Origin: Steroidobacter agaridevorans
Lineage (GTDB): Bacteria; Pseudomonadota; Gammaproteobacteria; Steroidobacterales; Steroidobacteraceae
Reading direction: 5' to 3'
Assembly: GCF_009932555.1 (NCBI RefSeq)
Contig: NZ_BLJO01000003.1
Location: forward strand, 62,001-126,000
DNA: 64,000 nt
The translations under genes and the position numbers were made by a program. The notes under the pieces are model-generated. The model did no database searches. It was not told the DNA's origin and worked only from the letters and a program-made list of their open reading frames with translations. Within the stretch, counting starts at the first letter, position 1. Every line of letters begins with the position of its first letter. Positions 18,008 to 25,517 of the stretch are shown here, in pieces.

Positions 18008-18218
18008 TGGGGCTTGCCTATGCTGGTCCAGCGTATCACGTCGTGCTCCCCGTCAACCGAGACACGGCGAGCTTTCGCGGCATAAACGGCCGCCACCCCG
18101 CGAAGACGCGGGTCCCCGCCATTTATTCCACGGACTCGCCATCTCTCAGTTGACGGCTGCGCGCGACGTGATGGGGGACACGCATCGGCAAGCCGCCGAG
18201 CTCACTGGAGTCACTGCC
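18008..18218 (+). promoter_or_regulatory. Conserved structured leader, copy 3
   Basis: Third, more diverged copy. The core TTTCGCGGCATAAACGG (18072-18088) and hairpin CCCGCG-AAGA-CGCGGG (18097-18112) are intact, while the flanks differ more, for example after CCACGG. The hairpin ends 106 bases before the methyltransferase ATG. The rest of the intergenic stretch 17850-18007 holds nothing recognisable. Confidence 0.65.
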
Positions 18219-19019
18219 ATGTTCCCGAGCAACGAGATCCTGCACGGTGATTGCACCCGCGTGCTAAAACAACTGCCGGATGCCTTCGTCGACTTGATCG
18301 TGACCGATCCGCCGTACGGTGTTCGCTATCAAGACCGCCTCGGCCGCACCGTCGCCAATGACGATGATCCCAACCGCATCCTCGGCGCCTTCACCGATCT
18401 GTACCGAGTTCTGAAGCCCAACAGCGTGTGCATTTCGTTCTACGGGTGGGGCTTGGTCGATGATTTCTTTCGCGCCTGGCGCCGTGCAGGTTTCAAACCC
18501 GTGGGCCATATCGTCTGGGTCAAGGACTACGCCTCGCGCGAACGTTTCCTGCGCTACAGACACGAGTCAGCGTACCTGCTCGCGAAGGGGCAGCCGTCAC
18601 TGCCAAGCAGGCCGCTCGATGACATCCAGACCTGGCTGTATTCCGGTAACACGGATCATCCGACACAGAAGGCGGTGCGCATCCTCACGCCGCTCATCGA
18701 GACCTTCTCGCAGTCCGGACAGTTGGTGCTGGATCCCTTTGCCGGCTCCGGCAGTACGCTGGTCGCGGCACAGATCACTGGTCGGAGATATCTCGGCATC
18801 GAGCTCGACCAGAAATACTGCGCCTTGATGCGGGAACGGCTCGCGTTTGTTGAGCGGAATCCCGCCCAGCCGAGGAGTACGGTCGCAAGTGTTGCCAACG
18901 CTTATCCTGGGATTGCTGGATCGGCCGATCTCGGTCATCTGTTCCGTTGGCTTCAGGACCGGGACTATCACGATCTCGCCCGCACGGTGCAATCGGCGAT
19001 GCATCGTCGTCAGCCCTGA
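18219..19019 (+). CDS. DNA N6-adenine/N4-cytosine methyltransferase
   Basis: A 266-aa solitary DNA methyltransferase. Catalytic motif IV is TDPPYG at residues 29-34 near the N-terminus, and the SAM-binding motif LDPFAGSGST lies later, giving the beta-class order. HPTQKAV matches the conserved region before motif I. ATG 18219 has GGAG eight bases upstream; the open frame back to 17877 runs through the leader and is not used. No restriction gene is adjacent, so it probably protects the element against host restriction or acts epigenetically. Sits behind leader copy 3. Confidence 0.9.
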   Translation: MFPSNEILHGDCTRVLKQLPDAFVDLIVTDPPYGVRYQDRLGRTVANDDDPNRILGAFTDLYRVLKPNSVCISFYGWGLVDDFFRAWRRAGFKPVGHIVWVKDYASRERFLRYRHESAYLLAKGQPSLPSRPLDDIQTWLYSGNTDHPTQKAVRILTPLIETFSQSGQLVLDPFAGSGSTLVAAQITGRRYLGIELDQKYCALMRERLAFVERNPAQPRSTVASVANAYPGIAGSADLGHLFRWLQDRDYHDLARTVQSAMHRRQP

Positions 19020-19429
19020 TCGTGCAGGGAATGCTCCCGCGGTGCTCGCGGCCGCGGGACACTCAGCTGGATTAGGGCATCGATATCGAAAAGTCGCCGT
19101 ACCGCCTACCCAGGAGGTCGTGCAGACAACAATGTGGTTGGTCCGGAATGACGGGTCTGGCGATTCCCGGCGGGCTCCACATCGTCAGACCCAGTGCTGA
19201 CGTGTTATGACCCAGCAGCGAGTTCATGGGGACCGGCTTCACGAATGGGGGAGGTGTCGGTGCGCTCCTCACATTGCTTATGGGAGCTAGTTCGATCATA
19301 GACGACAAATCAGGCAGCCACACCTGATGGAGAACCGAGCGGCATTTGCAATTAATTCCGAACGTCTTCGCCGGCGGAGCGAGGCGATCACAGTACTCCC
19401 CGCATCTGCCGCCGCCGTTCAGGATGCAT
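19020..19429. other. Non-coding stretch with inverted repeat before oriT
   Basis: No convincing gene. A 7-bp inverted repeat GGGTCTG (19153-19159) / CAGACCC (19186-19192) is visible, which could be a terminator-like or protein-binding element. The region separates the methyltransferase gene from the mobilisation genes. Confidence 0.4.
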
Positions 19430-19551
19430 CGCTCTTTCTTCGGGCCAAGAAAAAATCACGTCGAAACAAACAAAGTCAAGATGCTATTTCGCCGAAGAAA
19501 GCGCGAAACGCAGGATATGCCTGCGGCCGCTTTTGTTTAACACTGTGGTCC
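19430..19551. other. oriT: Candidate origin of transfer (oriT)
   Basis: The segment directly upstream of the mobC-relaxase pair combines oriT-like features: an A-rich tract (about 19448-19475), an inverted repeat TTTCGC (19487-19492) / GCGAAA (19503-19508), and GCAGGATATGCCTGC at 19510-19524. Read on the minus strand the last contains ATATCCTGC, matching the YATCCTG/Y nick consensus of IncP-type MOBP systems. Placement and consensus fit a MOBP relaxase; cleavage is inferred. Confidence 0.6.
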
Positions 19552-20103
19552 ATGGGCACCTCGCAACTCATCGCTGCTCGCGTCTCGCCTGAGACGAAAG
19601 CGAAGTTCCGCGCCCTCGCGGAACAACAGCAGATGACTGAGTCGGCGCTGCTGAAGCAGCTGATCGACCTGACGGTGCAGCGAGTGAGACACGCCGACGA
19701 CGATGTTCTGAGATCGCCAGGCCGGCGATTGCGAGCGGCGCGGCTGTATGTCCGGCTGCATCCAGAGGACCAGTGGTTACTCAGGGAACGAGCAGCAGCT
19801 CGACAGATGCCGGCCGCCACGTATGTTTCCGTTCTGGTCCGCGCCCATCTGCGGGACTTGGCTCCGCTGCCCAAAGCGGAACTGGTGGCGCTTAAGCGGT
19901 CAGTTTCCGAGCTGGGTGCGATCGGCCGCAATCTCAACCAGCTGACCCGCCTGGCTCATCATCAAACGGGCTCGGCCGGACCTGGCCGAGAGGATCTCCG
20001 GATGATGCTCAAGGTATGTGAGGCGATGCGCGACCACACCAAGGGTCTGATCAGGGCCAATGCACACGCATGGAAGGTCGGCCATGACACCGTTTCATCT
20101 TAA
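19552..20103 (+). CDS. MobC-like relaxosome accessory protein
   Basis: A 183-aa DNA-binding mobilisation protein. The N-terminal part resembles a ribbon-helix-helix domain (LIAARVSPETKAKFRALAEQ ... ESALLKQLID). A second part near residues 58-165 contains VRLHPEDQWLLRERA and ELGAIGRNLNQLTRLAH, the latter being the typical MobC signature. ATG 19552 is the first good start; the frame upstream runs through oriT. It overlaps the relaxase gene by 20 bases. Likely binds oriT and loads the relaxase. Confidence 0.85.
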   Translation: MGTSQLIAARVSPETKAKFRALAEQQQMTESALLKQLIDLTVQRVRHADDDVLRSPGRRLRAARLYVRLHPEDQWLLRERAAARQMPAATYVSVLVRAHLRDLAPLPKAELVALKRSVSELGAIGRNLNQLTRLAHHQTGSAGPGREDLRMMLKVCEAMRDHTKGLIRANAHAWKVGHDTVSS

Positions 20104-21079
20104 TCGCGGCGGGGCCATATGGGATTTGACGAGCTACGCTCGGCGAGGGCCGGGACAGCGAGACCGGTTGTCTGCAACGGAGGTCGCGCTCATCGCGCGC
20201 ACCGTACGCCACACTCCCGAGGTGATAGTGAAGGTGACCGGCGGCGGGGGCAACAGCAGCCATGGCGTCAACGCCCATTTCAATTACATCGGCCGACGGG
20301 GTGACCTCGAGATCGAGACGGACGACGGCGAGCGTTTGAGTGGCCGGGGCGTTGGTCGGCACCTGATCAACGATTGGGACCTGGACCTGGACGAAGATCG
20401 CGAGCGGCCGGATCTGTTCGCTACGAATCGGCGGGCCGCCCCGAAGCTGGTCCACAAGATGATCTTCTCCATGCCGGCCGGCACACCACCGAAGAAGGTG
20501 CTCGCGGCCGTCCGCGACTTCGCCCGAGAGGAGTTCGGACTCCAGCACCGATACGCAATGGTGCTGCATACGGATGAGCCCCACCCGCATGTGCATATGG
20601 TCGTGAAGGCGGTCAGTGAGGCCGGCGTGCGACTCAATATTCATAAGGGCACGCTGCGACACTGGCGCCAGGAGTTTGCGCGCCACCTTCGAGCGCATGG
20701 GGTGGAGGCGAATGCGACCGAGCGAAGCGTCCGCGGGCAGAGCCGGGCGCCGAAGCTGGATTCTATTTTCAGAGCGGCTCAGCGGGGTGCGTCGGCACAC
20801 ATGACTGCGCGAGTGCGCGAAGTCGCTCGTGAGCTGAAAGCCGGCTCGTTGGATGGATCGGGAGCTGCTAAGCTGCAGCAGACGAGGCGGGAGGTAGTGA
20901 GCGGATGGAATGCCCTCCGGGGTCAGCTGCTCGCTGAGGGGCAACCTCAACTCGCGGATGCTGTAGGAATATTCGTTAACCAGATACCGCCGCCGCTCAC
21001 AGAAAAAGCGTGGTTGGCGCAAGAGCTGATCGAGCATCTGCGCCAGGTTCGGTCGAGAGACAAGCCGCTGGTCCCTTAG
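20084..21079 (+). CDS. MOBP-type relaxase
   Basis: A 331-aa relaxase that should nick oriT and remain covalently bound to the transferred strand. The metal-binding motif III reads LHTDEPHPHVHMVVKA, giving His162, Asp164, His167, His169 and His171. A Tyr in NYIGRRG (Tyr68) is a candidate nucleophile by analogy with RP4 TraI, though Tyr19 is also possible. It is much shorter than relaxases carrying C-terminal LPD7 or primase modules; related modules are encoded at 14819-16819. Start ATG 20084 lies inside the end of mobC. Confidence 0.88.
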   Translation: MTPFHLNRGGAIWDLTSYARRGPGQRDRLSATEVALIARTVRHTPEVIVKVTGGGGNSSHGVNAHFNYIGRRGDLEIETDDGERLSGRGVGRHLINDWDLDLDEDRERPDLFATNRRAAPKLVHKMIFSMPAGTPPKKVLAAVRDFAREEFGLQHRYAMVLHTDEPHPHVHMVVKAVSEAGVRLNIHKGTLRHWRQEFARHLRAHGVEANATERSVRGQSRAPKLDSIFRAAQRGASAHMTARVREVARELKAGSLDGSGAAKLQQTRREVVSGWNALRGQLLAEGQPQLADAVGIFVNQIPPPLTEKAWLAQELIEHLRQVRSRDKPLVP

Positions 21080-21227
21080 TATGGACGTTCCGCGAATATA
21101 CACACGACAGGCTGAGTGGATGTCTTGTGCCGGCCATTGGGTATTGGAGCCGCTTGCACAAGTTATCTTCGGGTCGCTGTCCTAGCCGCACTACCGCTCG
21201 CCCATCAAGCTGCTTAGTCACCGTGAA

Positions 21228-22490
21228 TTACTCGAGTTGCGCGAAGCCTCCTTCGAGATATGCCCTCTGGCGCCGAATGAAGCCTCCAAGTAGAGGTACG
21301 GCAAAAGAGTATTTTCCGTGTCGATTTTTGTAGATAAGTCCGGCTTCTGTAAGTGTAGCCAACATCTGATTTGCGTGACTGCTGCTAAACGGCTTTGCTA
21401 AGGCCCGGTTTGCATCACTCTCAATCAGTTCTTGCACCGTAAATTCAGACTCACAGTTTGGAAGCGATGCAACCGCAGACATGAGTTCACGTTGTCGATC
21501 AGTCGCACGTGCCCATCTGCCGGCAAAAAAGTCAGAATCCAACTTTGCAACTATCTCGCGGACCGGTATAGGGCTCATGCTCTGGCCGGCTTCGGCATTC
21601 TGGACCCAAACATCGTATGCCTCGCGACAAACGTATTGCACGAAGTACGGATATCCCCTGGTGACGCCCCAGATGGTCTGTACGGATTCGGGCGAGAAGT
21701 GCACGGGGCAGTTATTGTTCTTAATGGGCCTTAGCACAGCTTCGCTGGTCTCTTGTTCATTGAGTGGGTCGAGGAAAATTACGCGAAACATCCGCTCAGC
21801 GAAGGTCCTTGCCTCAACAAGTTTCGGGAATAAAGTTGGCAAGCCCGTGAGAACAAGCATGAACGGAATGTTCTTCCTCTGAATCGACTGGAAGATGTCC
21901 AGCAGTAGTGAAAGAGGGAATTGGTCTTTAGCAGCATGATCGGACAGATTTTGCGCTTCATCATAGGCGAAGATCACACCGCGCTTCCCGTGCATCTGCA
22001 AGATGGACCAAACGAACTCGAGAGCGCTCTTCAATTTGTCGGCAACCAATCCCGGCGTTCCGTTGTATCTACCAACGAGAGTGGCGAAGTCTAAGGTTGC
22101 AGTAATCTGCTGGGTTTCGTCCGTTAGTCCGAATTTGGGCTCGTTGCGGATCGAGTGTGTGATCGATGAGGTGACAACTGAGAGGTCAGTTAGCAGACGC
22201 GTCGCCAGACTCTCTTCGCTGATGCTCATCGATTCCGACAGATCGGTCCCTGCCCAGAGCCAACCTTCTTGGATCGCCGTAGGTTTGAACCTCTCCAGCA
22301 GAACTGTCTTTCCGAGGCCGCGGAGGCCCGTTAGCACGAGGTTCTCAAGAATGGTTGTTTGCGCGAGCAGGCGTCGAAACTCCTTCTCTTCACTTTCCCG
22401 CCCGGCAAGGTAAGGCGGCATGTGGCCCGCCCCGGGCTTGAACGGGTTGGCGAACTTCTGCCGTTTCGATGCTGGCTCGGACACTTTCAT
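21228..22490 (-). CDS. AAA family ATPase with C-terminal winged helix
   Basis: A 420-aa ORC/Cdc6-like or STAND-like ATPase. Walker A is GLRGLGKT (residues 55-62) and Walker B is VIFAYDEAQNL (Asp177, Glu178). A sensor-like strand FMLVLTGLPTLF follows, and the C-terminal 90 residues look like a winged helix-turn-helix (FTVQELIESDANRAL ... LATLTEAGLIYKN). The gene is clearly richer in A+T than its neighbours, a sign of separate acquisition. It is divergent from the cyclase operon. Such ATPases occur in defence islands, but no partner effector is fused here, so function is open. Confidence 0.75.
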   Translation of the reverse strand: MKVSEPASKRQKFANPFKPGAGHMPPYLAGRESEEKEFRRLLAQTTILENLVLTGLRGLGKTVLLERFKPTAIQEGWLWAGTDLSESMSISEESLATRLLTDLSVVTSSITHSIRNEPKFGLTDETQQITATLDFATLVGRYNGTPGLVADKLKSALEFVWSILQMHGKRGVIFAYDEAQNLSDHAAKDQFPLSLLLDIFQSIQRKNIPFMLVLTGLPTLFPKLVEARTFAERMFRVIFLDPLNEQETSEAVLRPIKNNNCPVHFSPESVQTIWGVTRGYPYFVQYVCREAYDVWVQNAEAGQSMSPIPVREIVAKLDSDFFAGRWARATDRQRELMSAVASLPNCESEFTVQELIESDANRALAKPFSSSHANQMLATLTEAGLIYKNRHGKYSFAVPLLGGFIRRQRAYLEGGFAQLE

Positions 22491-22687
22491 CTCACTCTAT
22501 AAATTTCGCCAAGGTGCTGAATTTAGACCAATTTATTGATTCTCGCAAACTAAATTTACCTACATGACTAAATTTATGTTAGGGTATGAAGCGTTGTTGA
22601 TACTGATGTAGGGGCTTAGAAATTGGTTGCGTTATCAGGGTCTTGACCAGATGGGCGCGCACTGCGCCGACCGCGGAGGATGGCTGA
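22491..22687. promoter_or_regulatory. Divergent AT-rich promoter region with direct repeats
   Basis: The only clearly AT-rich patch in the cargo, between the AAA ATPase gene (minus) and the double-cyclase gene (plus). ACTAAATTTA occurs at 22549-22558 and again at 22567-22576, 18 bases apart; each holds the palindrome TAAATTTA, and a related TGAATTTAG lies at 22518-22526. These are candidate operators or promoter elements controlling one or both divergent units. Confidence 0.5.
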
Positions 22688-24220
22688 ATGGCACACAGTT
22701 GGAATCGGGCACGCGCCGATGAGCGCATTACCCATAGGCTCGAAGAGGTTCGTAACGTCACCGTTCTCGACTTCACACGCGACATGTCGCTCGAGAACAT
22801 TCCGGTGAACCGCGCTTACCGTATAGCCGCAGCGCACCTATACGCGGACATTCTGAATCTGGACGAAATGCTGGACGCAACGCAGACAGAAGGCACCGAC
22901 TGCCACCGCCGCACACTTCGCTTCCTCAATCTTCATTACCGCGCCGTGCACAGAATTCTTAATGAATGCGACGCCCGGCGTGTCGATTTTCATAATCAGC
23001 GCTTGCACGCGATCGTCTACAAGCCGTATGGCGCGGACAGTGAGAAGGAGCGCGTTGATCGGGCGGTGGCCATTGCCAGTCTGATCATGGACGTGCTGAA
23101 AGAGACCGGCGACAGCGACGACAAGATCCCGGCCGCGCGCGTGCGGGTCGGCATTGATACCGGGCGCGCCCTGGTCGTAAACAACGGCCGCAGCGGTAAT
23201 CGTGAGCCGCTGTTCCTCGGCCGACCGGCCAACCATGCCGCGCACCTCGCGGGCCACGCGGACGAAACGGGCATCTTCCTAAGCAACGCGGGTCGCAAGG
23301 CCATCGGGCTCGCCGAGCTCAACGACGGCAAGGAGTACACGGCCGCACTGACGTCCGTCGAGATCGACGGCTGCGTCGAGCGCGCCAAGCTAGGCGTGTC
23401 GAAGGACAAGATCGTCGAGGACTGGCGCCAGGACCTGAAGGACAACCCGATCGGCACGTTTGAGTTTTGCCGACACACTCCTCCCTTACGCACGCTGGAC
23501 ATCGAAGCGTTGACGCCGAAGAACTCGCGGCGCTTTGAGGCGACCTCGGTGTATGCCGACGTGGATGGCTTCACGGCATACGTTAGCAAGCACCTGGAAG
23601 GTGCACCGGAGAACGTCGTGCGCTGCTTTCATGTGATTCGCGCCGAACTCGATGCCGCGCTGAGCAGCGACTTCGACGGACGTCGTGTGCGCTTCATCGG
23701 CGATTCTCTGCATGGCGCGCTGCTCGAAGGCACGGCGTACGAGACCGATGCCGAGGACACGATCAGCACGATGACCTTGTGCGCTGGTGGACTGCGCAGC
23801 AGCTTCGATCTGTCGCTCGAACGGTTGCAGAAGCGCGGAATTGACGTCGCGAACCTCGGCCTGCAGATCGGCTTCGAGTATGGTCCGCTCGCTATTAGCC
23901 GGCTCGGTATGCAGGGTGATCGCGTGCGCTGTTGCGTTGCCCGGGCGGTGCTCGCCTCCGAAGATGAGCAGATGCGCTGCCAGGGCAAGGAAACTGCGCT
24001 GGGCCCTACTGCCTACGGCAACGGCAGCGCCGCCGTGCGCAAGCTCTTCGGTGCGACACGCAAGGTCGCCAATCTGACCTACGACGTGGCGGTAGATGCG
24101 CTCAGCGCCGAGGGGGACAAAGTCGCTAAGGCGGCTTTCGATCAGCAGCTGGCGGTCAGCGCGCCCATCATCTTGACGCGGCCGGAGCAGATACTGCGAC
24201 CGCACTGCAAGTCACGTTAA
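22688..24220 (+). CDS. Double-domain class III nucleotide cyclase (Pycsar-like)
   Basis: A 510-aa protein with two cyclase-like halves. The C-terminal half (about 283-470) has both metal-binding aspartates in canonical contexts: YADVDGFTAYVS (Asp291) and RFIGDSLHGA (Asp339). The N-terminal half (about 44-225) keeps HLYADILNLDEML (Asp54) but the second site reads FHNQRLHAIV, so Gly-Asp is replaced by Asn-Gln; that half is probably not self-sufficient. Together they may form an intramolecular cyclase dimer. First gene of a tight operon with an E2-like protein and a PycTM-like membrane protein, so a phage-triggered cyclic-nucleotide synthase is likely. The nucleotide made is unknown. Confidence 0.8.
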   Translation: MAHSWNRARADERITHRLEEVRNVTVLDFTRDMSLENIPVNRAYRIAAAHLYADILNLDEMLDATQTEGTDCHRRTLRFLNLHYRAVHRILNECDARRVDFHNQRLHAIVYKPYGADSEKERVDRAVAIASLIMDVLKETGDSDDKIPAARVRVGIDTGRALVVNNGRSGNREPLFLGRPANHAAHLAGHADETGIFLSNAGRKAIGLAELNDGKEYTAALTSVEIDGCVERAKLGVSKDKIVEDWRQDLKDNPIGTFEFCRHTPPLRTLDIEALTPKNSRRFEATSVYADVDGFTAYVSKHLEGAPENVVRCFHVIRAELDAALSSDFDGRRVRFIGDSLHGALLEGTAYETDAEDTISTMTLCAGGLRSSFDLSLERLQKRGIDVANLGLQIGFEYGPLAISRLGMQGDRVRCCVARAVLASEDEQMRCQGKETALGPTAYGNGSAAVRKLFGATRKVANLTYDVAVDALSAEGDKVAKAAFDQQLAVSAPIILTRPEQILRPHCKSR

Positions 24221-24223
24221 CCC

Positions 24224-25018
24224 ATGGGCGCAGTCGACCTGCTGCTCGCGGCAGCACCGGCATTTGGAATAGAGGTCACGCTATCGGCAGGTGGCGTGGC
24301 ACACGTGACGCTGCCCCTGGCGCGACCATCAGGCAAGAGCGGGACCTATGAGCTTGAGCTGCACGAGCGTCACCATGGGCACGTGCTAGTGCGTGAGCAG
24401 CCGCAGTCACGCCGATTGCCGGCGCACTGCCCGGAGCGGCACATCAATGGCGACGGTTCGTTTTGCCTCTACTGGCAGGAAGGCGAGGACGAGGCGCGGC
24501 CGGTGACGGATGCGGATTCAGCCACGGATTGGTGGGTTCTGCTGAATCGGTATCTCAACCGACAAGAAACCGCTGCCCAGCTTGGTCACTGGGTCGGAGA
24601 GGCCCGCGCGCACGGGGATGCCGCTCAACATCAACGTGCCGCGGAACGAATCGCCGCGCGGTTCGGCGGAAAGTTTGCAGAAGACCTGCGCGGAGGAAAG
24701 CTGCGGGTCCAGCGACGCGAACGCCACAGCCGGGCGCTCCTCGAGTTGTCGCGGGGTGACGTGCTCATCGCCCGCATCTCAACCATGCCGACTGCACAGA
24801 TCGCGCACGATCTCGCCTGTCCGTGCGACGCGGGCGCGAGCCCCATCGGCAGCTGCAGCTCACATCGCAATGATCTAAAGGAGCTCATCCTGGCCGTACG
24901 AAATTGGAACGAGGGTGAGCGGCGGTTCTACGAACGTTTGCGCGCGGCGCGCGTACGCTGCTGCGGGACGATGCGCGGTTGTCCGTTGCAGTCGGGCGTT
25001 GCTTGGGGAAGCCCGTGA
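24224..25018 (+). CDS. E2-like Cys-rich protein associated with cyclase
   Basis: A 264-aa protein starting three bases after the cyclase gene. Residues 68-84 read HCPERHINGDGSFCLYW, closely resembling the HPN...GxICL active site of E2 ubiquitin-conjugating enzymes, with Cys81 as the candidate catalytic Cys and His73-x-Asn75 as the HPN equivalent. The C-terminal third is Cys-rich (Cys199, 201, 211, 246, 247, 253), suggesting a zinc site. No E1 or deubiquitinase gene is adjacent. E2-only proteins act in short type II CBASS by modifying the nucleotide synthase; a parallel role on the neighbouring cyclase is inference. Its end overlaps the next start (GTGA). Confidence 0.75.
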   Translation: MGAVDLLLAAAPAFGIEVTLSAGGVAHVTLPLARPSGKSGTYELELHERHHGHVLVREQPQSRRLPAHCPERHINGDGSFCLYWQEGEDEARPVTDADSATDWWVLLNRYLNRQETAAQLGHWVGEARAHGDAAQHQRAAERIAARFGGKFAEDLRGGKLRVQRRERHSRALLELSRGDVLIARISTMPTAQIAHDLACPCDAGASPIGSCSSHRNDLKELILAVRNWNEGERRFYERLRAARVRCCGTMRGCPLQSGVAWGSP

Positions 25019-25503
25019 ACGCACAGGAGCAATACGAGTTGGCCTGGGCCCGATTGACACACGTGCTGTCGTTCTTCGATCGTGTGGACACGAAATTGTC
25101 TGTCGTGCTCGGCGTCAACGTAGCACTGCTCGGCGTACTGACGACGCAGATGGAAGCGCTCAAAGAGATTTCCGCCCTGGGTTGGGTTGCAACTGGCATG
25201 TATTCGGTTCTGACCGCGTTCAGCTTCTTCTTCTTGTATCGCGGCTCCTTTCCGCAGTTGGACGGCGGTGAGGGATCGCTGATCTATTTCGCGCAGATCG
25301 CGAAGCGCTCGCCTGCCGGGTTCATCGCGGAGTTCCGAGCGCAAACTCCCGAATTTCTCCTCGGGGATGTGCTTGAGCAGCTGCGCAACAATGCCGCTAT
25401 CGCGGCGGATAAGTTCCGTTATCTGTGTCTGGCCTACCGTCTGATGGCGCTCTCGTTGATCCCCTGGGGTGCCGCCTTGGCCAGCTTCGAGCTGCAAGGC
25501 TAA
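25015..25503 (+). CDS. PycTM-like membrane effector (Pycsar effector family)
   Basis: A 162-aa membrane protein. GTG 25015 overlaps the stop of the E2-like gene and has GGGGAA five bases upstream. It shows the family layout: an N-terminal helix with HVLSFFDRVDTKLSVVLG, two adjacent membrane helices (about 27-48 and 56-75), a soluble middle with SLIYFAQIAKRSP, and a third hydrophobic segment near the end (about 140-157). In Pycsar systems such proteins respond to a cyclic pyrimidine nucleotide and impair the membrane. No separate nucleotide-binding domain is present. Confidence 0.75.
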   Translation: MNAQEQYELAWARLTHVLSFFDRVDTKLSVVLGVNVALLGVLTTQMEALKEISALGWVATGMYSVLTAFSFFFLYRGSFPQLDGGEGSLIYFAQIAKRSPAGFIAEFRAQTPEFLLGDVLEQLRNNAAIAADKFRYLCLAYRLMALSLIPWGAALASFELQG

Positions 25504-25517
25504 AGGAGAAATTAGCT

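Noticed and set aside
16954-18112. CRISPR array
   Set aside because: Three repeated hairpin cores are present, but spacing is about 500-600 bases with genes between; they are gene leaders, not repeat-spacer units.
19327-19551. N-terminal extension of the MobC-like protein
   Set aside because: The frame crosses the oriT-like dyads and lacks a ribosome binding site; ATG 19552 gives a normal-sized protein.
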